Shown here in pieces: positions 26,901 through 38,900 of a stretch of DNA of 64,000 nt. This stretch comes from Steinernema hermaphroditum (Eukaryota > Nematoda > Chromadorea > Rhabditida > Steinernematidae): positions 5,332,001 through 5,396,000 of the forward strand of contig CM059625.1 of assembly GCA_030435675.1 (NCBI GenBank), given 5' to 3'. Each line of letters opens with the position of its first letter. Position 1 is the stretch's first letter. The position numbers were made by a program, and so were the translations under genes. Under the pieces are notes generated by a model that saw only the letters and a program-made list of their open reading frames with translations, was not told the DNA's origin and made no database searches.

Positions 26901-29900
26901 GCTCATCATAACCATTATTTTCACTAAATGCACTTACGCGAATATACCGTAATTGTCCGGACATTTTTAATTTGTTTACAACGCAGCACTAAACGTGGAA
27001 TGCAAACTCATTAAGAGTGGTGAATGTTAAGTGATTCTGCCGAAGTACGGCTTAGTGCTGTTTGCTTTCCTCGCCAGCGTCCATCGAAAAAATATTATGT
27101 ATTTTTGTCTTTTCTTTTTGCGTCGTCTTCGTGACACTTTGTCGTCTGCGTAGCGTTCTGAACATAGATAAGAAGTAGGAAAGCCGCTGTTTTCAATAAA
27201 TAAATGTTGCTATCCAGTTTTACTTAGCAAAAAATTGATAAACCGTTTTACTAAGCCTTCTAGAAGAAGCAATGTGACGTCATATGACTCGAATATACTT
27301 TTTTGTGTATACGTTGTATTATGGCGTACCCTCATTAATTACTTTGCTCGAATAATCCTTAAACAAACATTTGTTAGTGATAAAAACATTATAATTACTG
27401 CGATTCTAAGTAGAATGGAGGGCTGAAACCTTGGCTGAAACCTCATTTATCTCATTACGGTTTACGATCATAGAGCGCTGGCATTTCTTTAGGCTTGTGA
27501 AAATCACACGTCTGGATTGGAAAACTTTTTTCATGATGTTTTCCTGAATAATGTTATTCTTGTTCCTGCCTACCACAGCACCTCTCGGTGTCCAGCATGA
27601 CCAGTTCCCATCGAAATATCCACATTTTTAAACTGCTTGGCAAGAAGAGCTACCGTAAACAACACATGTAGCATTTGATTCTCCAAAAAATCTTGAAATA
27701 GTCAAGTATTTGTCATTTCCTTCCTGAGTTAATCTAATCGGCAGAATGCGGAAAACACTTTGCTGAGTTACTTCCTCTTCTCTTTGCTAAGCTTAGTATA
27801 CGGTTAGCACCAAGCACTGCTGAAATAAGTACAAACAGGGCATCGAGAAGCCAGTGTTAGCGTTGTGCGTCTTAGGGTTGCGAACCACGTCTTTAAATCT
27901 ACGCCATCAGTCATATCTGGTGAACGTATTTGAACACTCGTGTCCCCCAAAACACGCCTATAGGAAGATAAATCGTTGGTTAAATGTGGATGCCTTTAAC
28001 GAAGGCCTACGTGGCCTCTCAAAAAACGTCATTTTGTCATAGGTCTGAGATGTTTTGCAATATGAATCATTTATGACTAAACAGGGCTTCTTACTTCTAG
28101 ACTCGACTTTGTTTTCGACATGACGTGCTCGCACAAACATCTTCGTTTCCCGAAACCGCTCATCACTTACCCTTTATACACGATTAGCCACGTAATCTTA
28201 TTGTCTACGATGTTCCATGGCTATTATTATCACAGAAAATCCATGAATATAAACTGCCGTACACGCTGTTTTCTCCATTCCATAGAAATTTTCTGCCGCC
28301 GCATAAGCTTGTCCGCCTATCCGCTACACAACAACCCATAGAATATTCCGTAATACCCATCGGATTCTTCTGTTTTGCGAGCGACTAACGGCCAAAATTG
28401 AATTACTGTTTCGTACCATAAACCGTTGCCCTTAGTTCAAAGAACGAAAGATATAGTCTCGTGTTCATCAAAAATTCATAGCATATCAATTCAAAGGCTA
28501 GTTTCAGTGTGGCGTTCTTTATTCCCCGACGGTGACTCCATCCCGCCTAGCGATTACAGCTTCAATCAACGCATGAGCTCTCCCCATTGTTTGTGGCATC
28601 TTTGTTTTGAGCTTCTTGAGAAATACTTCTCCCACCGAATCTTCGTGAACTCTTTGTCTTGAAGCATTCGCTCGTAAACATTTCATATCTTCCAGTCGCA
28701 TCTTTTATTGCATCTCTCGAAAACTCACATTAAAGTTGTACTAGTGCTACGAATAGCCCGATTGTAGAGAGCGTAGAATGTGCACAGTCGCTGTTCCAAT
28801 ATAGGTGATTTATAGCCGACTTTGTTCTTCTCCTAGTGCAAGCAAATAACGATAATGGACATAGTTATGTCGAGGAAGTAGGATTTTCACCGTGGCCTTT
28901 GACTTTTCTTGTCCCAAGTGAATTTCTGTTATCTTCCGCATTTAGCGAAACGGGGTAAAGGTGTCTCTATGGACGGCCAGTTCAAAACAAGATCCGTTTT
29001 TGTCAATATTTTTGACGGAAAAAGATGTGGCATGTTTCCTAAGAAACAAAGCGGTCCATAAACAATTTCGCTTTCTACTTAATGAGTGATGTTTCCATGG
29101 AATTGGTCAAAGATTCGGCCCTATCTTCATAGCTGAGGTCCATCCGTATGTTCAAGATAACATCTTTTTCGACCGGATAGCACCGCTAACGAGTTACCCA
29201 CTTCGTTCTGCTTCCTCTCTCCTTCCCATCGAACAATTAGCGTCGAAAAAACACTCTGTTTTTTCCATTTTCGCTCTCTATTACCGTAACCGTAGAACGC
29301 TCGTCTTTTCCTGTTTACGAAATGAACTTTTGCGATGCGTCGACGTTATTTTTGTCGTTTGTTACTCCCGGCCGACCCAGACCCAAACGCATCTGAATGA
29401 CAAACGCGTTCGTTTACTCAGCTCATCTCAACAAAAGGACACGACGTATCTGCATTTATATTAGGCGAACTCGATAGGACGTTTGTCCGGTCGTCGCTTG
29501 AGCCTTGGCAAAGTCTCTTTCGCTCGCCGCCTGCGCAGCAATTAATTGCCAAAACGCTAAAGGCGCTGCAGCGAGAAAAAACATAATTTCAGTTCGTGCA
29601 CTCATAATTGGACAACGCAGCGAGGGGCCATTATTCTCATTTCCCGTCGAATTAGTGTTCGTCTTTGGCTGCATAAACTTCTTTGATGCTTCGGTCTACA
29701 GTCGTCAGAGGCCACACAAACGGATGGTTTTGATGCATCATGGAATTTCCTGCGTGGGCTATATCTCTGCTTTCTATCGTTTCCTACGCGTCACTTCCTT
29801 ATGATGCGCAAGTTCCATTCCGATTTAAAAAGCGTTAGCATGTAAACTTCCCTTCGCACACCACAGATCCTCTTATCTCTCATTTTCATCGCTTTTTAAC

Positions 29901-32900
29901 CAGTGAGTTCTTTGAGTTCTACGTGCTTTCACAGCATTTCCTCTTCTTTTCATTATTTTCAGGCTCTAAGCCAGGCTACCGATAGTTGGCCTTGATCCGT
30001 CCACGAAACGGGTCTTCTTTGAAACGCTAATGATATATGTAGACAGTGACGCGTCAGTTGTGGATCTTGTTAGGTGGCACAATCCAATACTGGCACTGAA
30101 ATTCCAAACGTTTCGCTCGAACGCCTGGACGCAGTGTCCGAAAATATCTTATTTCGTTTTTCTGTTTTTGCAAATTGAGCGCGGTCAAAGACCGCGCCAT
30201 GTTCTGTTGTTTTCTTTTCTTTTTCATTTTCTCCGTTAGTGTTTCGCTTTTTCGGACAAACTAAAGCCCACCCGTGATCTTCCTCTTTGGTTTTGCGCCT
30301 TCTTCATATGTCACATTCTTCGCTCTTTGTTTTCCTCCAATAGCCTACTTCTTCACAGCCCAGACGGCTTATTAACTTATGCAACGTCCGATAATCGGTC
30401 TTCAGTCTATTGGCGACATTCGATCCGCAAATAGCGAGCCGATGATTGCACTGAGGAGTTGTGCTCGTTTTGGAAACCGAAGCCGGAATTCCGAAAAAGA
30501 ATGTCAGCGCACGGAGATTGGCCCCGTAATTGTCGTCTTCCGCGATCTGCAGAAGACGATTGCAAATTGTGATCGGCCTTCTTCTACTTTTTCCTGGTTT
30601 TAAAGGACACTATTTAAAGTCGTTCGGTTCGGTCACTTCCCAATGCTTGACGACTTAGCGGGACTTAGCGCTTCGCACTTTTTTGATTCAGTATTAACTG
30701 GCTATAGGCCTAGCGGTAGTGAGGAGTACGGTAGAGCCGACAATTGATTTTCCGCTTACATGTAGGAAAGGTTTGTAATTTCATTGAGTTATTAAGCTGT
30801 ATGAGATTGTTTTGCCGACTTCACTAAATAGTCAGAAGGGCCCTTCTGCGGCGGAATGTCTGGATAAAATTACTCGATCAGGCATCATCGATGTTCTAGA
30901 TTTGTTCAGTCCACTGAGGTGTGAGATAGCATAGCTCTTCAAACAGGGAACTGCACTTCAGGTCGACGGATCAAGAACCTTCCCGGTTTAACGTACTTTA
31001 AGCGCGCTAAACTTAGATAACAAGGATAACCCAGTTCATGCTCAATCCACTAGAAAGTACACTGGGTTCACAAACCTAACGCCAGTCGTCAGTAACGCCT
31101 ATAACCTTATTTCGACGGTTACGAAATTCCTCATTCCTCGCTAGTTGGGCCTATATTATACTTTTTCATCTTTAAGTCGAACGCTTGCTGACTTGGGTAC
31201 TGTACTTTGCAGCTGAAAAGGTCTTCATTGCACGTAATGCTATATGCGAACGAAATTACCCAAATGATGACCCCCGCTTTATGGCCGAAAAAAAATATAT
31301 TTCACTAGGTTACCGGTTCATTCGGCTGATAGAATTATGGAATTCATGCGGATGCATGGGGTACGAGGTGGCTGGCCAAATTTACTTCCGATGGTTAGCA
31401 TTTGCTATTCTACTTCCTCTTTTGTTGTTAGCTATTGGCATACGGTAATTAACAACGGCGAGGCGTTGTTTTCTAGCGCAACGATCGCTTTTCTTACATG
31501 ACCGTCGGCTTCTTGGTCTATTCCTTAGTCGTCGAAGTGCGAGATTGGCGGGAGCATGCCGTAACATTAAGAAATGCTTCGTCGCTCGGAACGGCGGCAG
31601 TGCCATTCGTAGTGCGTGCACCATTTAACCAACCTGAGCTCTGATCTTTTCGATAAAAAAGAGGATCGGTTGGGATGAAGTGCAAACATAATCTTCGCCT
31701 CTATAGAGAGCAAAAGTACTTTCATCGCATACACAGTGAATAAAGCGGAAATTAGGCGTTTCGTTTGAAAATTCCAATTTTGAGTTAACGCGAATTCCTT
31801 GTGTAAATATTGGAATTTGCCGAGCACTTTAGGGTTGATGCTAATTTAGTGCTTCTCGGCACGAGATGCCTAGTGTCCTGGCCCTATCGCTTCATAGGTC
31901 ACTTCTTTCTTTGTTTGCTCATGCACGCATTGAGACGTTCAAAAACAACTTTAGGTTTTATGGCTGCTCGAGAAGGGCATAAATTCCGAGAAGTGGATAA
32001 CGAGGTTTTCGTCCTTTAGTTGGCTGAATGAAGTTTCCGTTTTCGGCGTTGCCATGCATATAAAGTGTGTTTTTCGAAGTGTCCGGTGATCTCATTTCCA
32101 CCAGCAGGTGGAACGGGACGCGGCAAGCTGTTCTGCAGAAAAGTTCAGTCGTTTTCGGCCAGAGCCTTTGCCGCGTCAATGTAATCCCCCCTAGAGATGG
32201 GTTGATTCCTGTTGTGACGCAGTAGTCTGACATACTTAAATGTTGAGATGGTTGATTTCTTGGATTCGACGCTCCTACAGTAGTATTTATAAACAGGAAA
32301 TGGTGATAAATGTTAGCGTTTTGAGGTTTGACGAAAACGTCATGTGCTGTTTGAATTGTCACGAAAGGGCATGGCCAAGACGAATTCTCGGTGTTTCTGA
32401 GTATTTGCCATTTCTCTTAAACTTTTTTGTCGAATTTTGTTTCCATTCGCTTGTCCTCTGCGCTCAAAAGTGAAATATGGGTCTCCCATGCCTCATTTAG
32501 GTTCGCGCCAAAATGCCAAATTTATCTTTTTCCGCGCTCCGTCTGTTTTGTTTCGACCCGTCGCTAACGACGATTCCGGCTTTTACTAATCATAACTTCG
32601 CACGAACGGCGGAAACTGGACGCGACGCCATCGGTCAATGGATATTGTTACACTCCTGAGCGGTGTTGTCGCATCTAGGATTAATGATGTTACTAGTAGA
32701 TTTGTAGCATAAATCGCCGTTCTCGCCGCCTCTCCTCACGTTCCACTATTTTGCGTCGGGGCGGACGTTAATCGAATCGCCAAATGCTTGTCCTTTCGTC
32801 CGGAGCACGCATACCGTCATCGGCCCAAAGACGATCGGTCAATTTGTCCTTTTCGGCAAAATCCGTTTTCGCTCAGTCCGTAGACAATCGAATTTCGGCA

Positions 32901-35900
32901 AAACGCTTGAAACCCTTCGACGTTTAGGTCGTCTTCACGTCGTTCTCACTAATCCATCTGTTTTTGTGTTTACTCGCGCGATTAGTAACTGATGGATGGC
33001 GCGTGCGCTCACTCGCAGCCCGAGGCGGGCGGTACGGTAGGCGGGTTGGGTGACGCGCGCTCGCTTGGCTCATGACGCCTCGTGGTCAAAGAAGAAGAAC
33101 AGGCCCAGGACAATCAGTGTGCAAATTCTGCCAGCTCCGTGGCCGTTTGTCTTTGCCGTTTTGAAGCGATTGTTCCGTTATTAATGAATGTCATATGGGG
33201 CGGGGGCGACGCGCGAAGCGAAGGGATCAAAGAGGGAAGAGGAATCTTTTAACCCTGGACGAGTGGGTCGCCTTGAGGCCGTTAAGTTGTCGCGCAGCCG
33301 GATATAGTGAGTGCAACGCACAATCAATCTTTCCACTTTTCGGTCGTTCAGCGGACGGCCATTTTTTGGTCCGGGCCACATAGCGGAAAAGTACGTTTTT
33401 CCGCCCTTTCTCTTAAGTATTTTGCGCTCAAATACCGTAATCACACGGTTGAGGACGACTTAAGACCTTCCGAGTGTATGATGTTTATCGGCCGGGACCA
33501 ACGAGTGCCGCTCGAAGCGTGGGAATTCCCGTTTACTGAAGAGCAGACCAGCGGGCCTCCATTCGCCTCGGCTCGGCTTCTGAAATGTCTACCTTTTCGC
33601 ACTTTGGACGTTTGTTCAAATATTTGCTGAGTAATTCGATTGACTTCTGGAGCCCAAACAGCTGTTTGGCCCTTCTGGAGCTTCACCATGCGGTGTCTCC
33701 GAAGCGGCGTACCGTCTCCGGCCCACAATTAGAATACGTAATAAGGCCAATTGTTGCGTCCAGTCGGCAACGCTCGCACGCGTCTCCAATGGCTCGTGCA
33801 CCCGCAAGCTCGCCTCGAAAAACCACCCGCTTAGAGGTGATCATAAGCGGAGATAATCGAGTTTGAGGGTGTTGGTAGCGTTGTCGACCCATCTGACTAA
33901 TCGGCTTTGTCCTCCAACGCATCTCGCCTCCTCCAGAAGACCACTTTTTTGCGCTTGAGTGGGGGTTGTTGGTGACGGGTCCGTGTAAGTATGTTTCTGC
34001 ATCTCGGGCGTTGTTTGTGTCGCACTCTTGCATAAGTCGATATGCTTAAGAAGAGAGTTGAAAGTTGACAAAATGAATCTTGTCAATGAGTACATCATGT
34101 TTCGGCTGCTGTTTGACAATCAACATGACCCCAGGGACGGCTCGGCCGCGCTTCGATATCGGCATTCGACCGCCGGACAACACGGTTTCTGCTTTTTGAT
34201 ATTTCACAAACAATTCGACCGGCTGAAAAAAAAACACTAAAAATAGACACAATCTGCACTGGCGAAAACAACGTTCTAAGCTAATTATTTTAGAAGCCTT
34301 CTGCTCGCCTGTCGTCCCGCACGTTCCGATCCGTCAACGCCTCTCGCAGAGCCGACGTTGCAACTCCGGTATGCCTTTTCTTGTCACCTTTATCACGTAG
34401 CTGTGACGTTTGGTCATCTTCGTTTGAATTGCGATGAAGCAGGAAATTGAAAAACGAAGTGAACGACGATTTTTGCACTCTCCATCCGTTGATGTCTGAT
34501 GCCAATTAATTGAATTGCAGCCGATGTGCATGAGGTAGAGAGTTTCCACGCGTATGGCCCCCGGCGGAGGCGTATGTCCCTGCTGCAGAACCTCCGCTAC
34601 CAGAACAAACAGCTCGCGGACAGTGGATTCAATTGCCACTCGCAGCGCACGGACTCTGATCCCCAAAATGGTGCGGTTCCGCCTTGTTCGCCGTGCCTAC
34701 TATGCCGAATTTTTAGATCACTTCCGAGCGTTTCGTCACGATTCGGCCTCGGAGAGTCCGGAACGTCATCGCAAAACCACTTCATTCAGTTCCTTCTCGA
34801 ACATCAAAGCAAAGTACGTTGTACTGCGTAATTAGGGGCTCTTATCCGCTTGCATCGCTTCCTCTTCCAGGACAAAGGCATTTTTTCGCAAAGAACGCAA
34901 AGGTTCGTCACAGAGGGCGCCGAGCACCGACACCGACGGCGCAAAGAGTAGCACCGACTGTCTAAGCAAGGGTATTTACGCGTTCATCGTAATGTCCTCC
35001 CTACGGGAATGCTTTAGATTATCGACGCAAATCGCCTTCCACAAACGACAGTGGCCACGGAAGTCAGGGTCGCGTGGACGAGATCATTCACGAGGACGTC
35101 GTGTGCTACAAGCAACGGCGACCGTCGAATTCGCTCGTCGGACTCTTTCGCAAAAGCAGTACGCATTCCTGTCATTCAGACTAACAAAAACGTTGTATGC
35201 TCTCCGGGGTGCCGCATGCATAAGGGAGATGTCCTTACTTGTAAACAGTTGTGCAGAAGAAGGGTTAATTGTCGCATTCCACTAACGTTAAACTCGATTT
35301 GCTCGAAGATAACTCTCGCAGGACGCTTGGTACACTAAACAACGGTCAGTGTTCAAGGTTCGAAAGCATCGTGGCGGCAAAGAAAACAATTGTTGATGCA
35401 ACGATCGGTGTTTTGTAACTTGGAAACGAAAGCTGCATCGCATGACTGTGTGTTGAAGTGAGCGGACGCATTCACATAAACATTTTACTTCGTAGTGCTA
35501 TACTAACACACATAAATTGCGAAATATACAAGGTGTGGCAAAACTAAAAGACAAATATCGAGAACGTCTACAAAAGCACCCCTAGATTCAGTTGGTTCCG
35601 AAGATAAACCAGTTCCAAATTGTGTCTGTTTACTTTTCCACATCCGATATAATTTAGCAACAAAGTTAAAACGAAGTTCAAATCGCTCTTCTCCTCATGT
35701 TTATCACGTTCTCTTTAGACTCGTGCCCCCATCTCGAGTACGAGATAAACACGTGCCGATGCGGAGCTCGCGCGCCCATCTGCAAGTCCGACCTCTCCGA
35801 GGACTTCAGCATTCCCGGCTCGTCGAACAGCATCATCTTCGAAACGCACGATCTTGACGACATCTACGAGAATGCGCTCAGGAACTGTAGCCCTGTCTCA

Positions 35901-38900
35901 GGTAACTCGTGTGTGTAGAGTGTGCCTTCCTACCGGTTCTTAAAGCCATCGACCACATCATCCGTCGCCGCCTCGAACGGAAGGCGCAGCAACAGTCGAA
36001 GATGAACGGAGCCACGCCTCGACATATGCGTAAAGCGTCGCTCGACGAGACGAACATCGTTGAAATGTGAGCAGATCGGTGAAGTTTTCGTGTGTGCACG
36101 CATCCATGAACAGCAATTTATGAAAAAAAGAGAAGAAAAACGAAGGCCCTCTGTGTGTCGTGTGTGTGTGTTTAAAACGAGAGTATCTAACAAAATAAAC
36201 GTAACACAAAGCGAGAGAAGAATAGGTGACGACGTAGTTGAATATTCAACGAAGAGCCGAGACAAAGCGACCTCGTGAGTGTGGGAAATCCGAGGACAAC
36301 ACAGTGAAACATTCATCGCAGCGGAGGTGGTTGTAGTAAACAACTGACATCCCGAAAAGCTTATGATCACATCTTCAAATAAATGAACAATTTTCGAATT
36401 ACATATGAAAACCAAACACTACTAAATGTTAATCGTAACTCTATACAAACGGCTCTCTATGTTCAAAATTACCGAAGTCTTTTTAGCCACCGTAATCCGG
36501 AAGATGATGACGACGATATCGGGCTCATGATCAAGTCACGAAGCAATACGTCGATGACGGAGAAGTCGACCCTGTATGGAGAAGACAACGCATCGATCTT
36601 TCTAGAGCAGTTCCTGCCCGACTGTTGCAATAGTAGGTGTTTGTTCTCAAATTGTTCATGTAATCCGATACGGCGAATCTACAAAAAACTGTTTTTTTTT
36701 TCAATGCGACGGTTCGATTGAAGAGTTTGATTAAGATAACGAAATTTCTTATGAGTCTTTAGAATGTTTAGCTTTTCTGCTATCCTAAAAATGCTCAAAG
36801 TTCCAGTCTGGTACACCTTCTAGGTGCAATACATGAAAAATAGAGCGATTATTGTTTTTCACGCCCTGTGATATCCACCCAACCATTATCCTTACGAGAG
36901 ACGTTATAGAAATTATTCGAAAAATCAATGCACAAAAAACATCGGTCTATTCTCTTCCAGATGCCTAATATGTATGTCGTTTTGCGATCAGAAATCTAGT
37001 TGAAGGATAGAAAGCGTTTTGAACTCATAAATCCTAAGTAAGCAGCCATAAATTTTATTATGTGATAAATGGCAGTTGACTATTATTTATGGAGCAGTGC
37101 GCGTTATAAATGACTTCGACGGTCCTGACATGCATTTCGTTTGGATCTTGAATCTTCTTGCTGACGCTATTAAATCAGAATTCCATTTTCTTCATATTCA
37201 TTGTAAAAGCATTGGAGTCCTGTGCCAACTGAGCTACTGTAGCAAGCTGTAGTATATGAGCTAGAAAGGTTGTCGATTCTTTATTTGGAAGATGTTAAAA
37301 CTTAAAGGGACCTTTAAAGAAATCCGTGTCTTCTGGCGCGTCAAATGAGTCCATTTCGATTAGATTAGTGCATGGAACACGTCGAAATCACGGTCGTGTC
37401 TCCTCAGGCACGTCGTGTCAAGACCGCTTGATCGCCGATTTCATTTTTCGATTTAGCAAAGTTCATAATGTGTATTTATTCTGCGAGGTTTTTCCAGAAA
37501 CTGATTGCGGCGTCGTATAGAGCAACCCTAAAAACAGAGAACAGAATGATGTCCGAAAGAACGTCGCACTCTGTGCCGCGCAAGAGAACGAATTTCATAC
37601 GGCGTTTTGAGGGATACAGTATCCAAACCGTATGCGTTTCTATTTCATCATTGGTCTTCCATTGTTCGATGTTCCGTCCCAATGGGCTCCAGTCCCCGAA
37701 GACCGTTTTTAGAACATCACGCAATAACTAATGTCCCCTAAAAAGGAAGATCTAAATTTGTATTCCCTGCACCGCGTGACTCGTTGCCAAACAATTTCTT
37801 GCATTTGCATCCACACGCTTGTCGTTCCATGCTCAAAAGCTAATTTTTGATTTGATTAATTATCTGAGGGGCGACAAAATTCCCCAAAGTCCTAATCATA
37901 GACCGCTGACTCCAATTTTGTTGCTTCTCGATGCGTTCGTTCGTCCATACGTTCATCTTCCTCTTTTCTCCTCTTGATTTCGGCCCTCCGCCGGACCACC
38001 GTCCGCTCTTCCATCTTCCTCTCTTCTCAAAAGGCTCATTTTCATGTCCTTAGCGCGTCTCAATCATAACCCCCTTCTCCAGTTTCGGCGCAAATAACGG
38101 TCAACAGCACAACGTTGCACGATGATAAAGGGCGTTTTCGGGCAAAAGCAGTGTTTGTAGAATCGGCGGGACCGCATTTCGAATTGCCGTATTGGATTAC
38201 CATTTGAAGTGTCTCTGCATAATGGGCCGTATTTCGTCAAATAAGTAACCCATTCGATTTTAGATTTGCCGTCCGAGGGAAGCTCGCGTTCCTCATCGGA
38301 ATTCTCGCTCTTTCATGATCAGGAATCCAGAGCCAACAGGTAAGAGTGCAGACTCTCTCTCTAGCTAGAATTGCTTCATTCATTCATTCTCGCTGACTGT
38401 CACGCAAGCCTTCGTCACTGACTGAAAAAGTGAAATTTTGTTTTTCTGACCTCTAGGCCGTCGTTGAGGTGATCATGTATTAAATGCGAAGGTTTGCTTC
38501 AGTTCTATTCATGTTTCTGACACCCAGTCACTCAAGCAACCTAACCTACCTCAAAAGGAAACGGGTACTTGAGACGCCCAGGGCCGCACTTACTTTCTCG
38601 CGAGCGCTTCACAGTCGATCGGTTTCGATTTCCGGTGGCTTTCTTGGTGCGGAGCGCACGCTTGAACGCCATCAACCCTTAAAATGATCGACTCCGGAAC
38701 CCGATTGCCGATTGAAATCTGCAAATTTGTCGTTTACGCTTCGCATAATTGAACTTGACATGGAGAGTACGACTTAACGCATTCGCTTTTAGTCAGTCCG
38801 TACCGTCCGAAGACAGCAGCACGACAACCTCGGTGGCACAAACCGATCTCAGCCTCATCTCGGTTAGCGATCTGTCCGACTATCTGAGTTTCCTGCATCT

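Noticed and set aside
35930..36415. 161-codon minus frame
   Set aside because: It is antisense to the well-supported exon 35946-36066 of the C2 gene.
37217..37247. tRNA-like string on the minus strand (TAGCTCAGTTGGC, A-box like)
   Set aside because: No matching D-stem closure, no T-arm consensus and no acceptor-stem pairing around it; it looks like chance.
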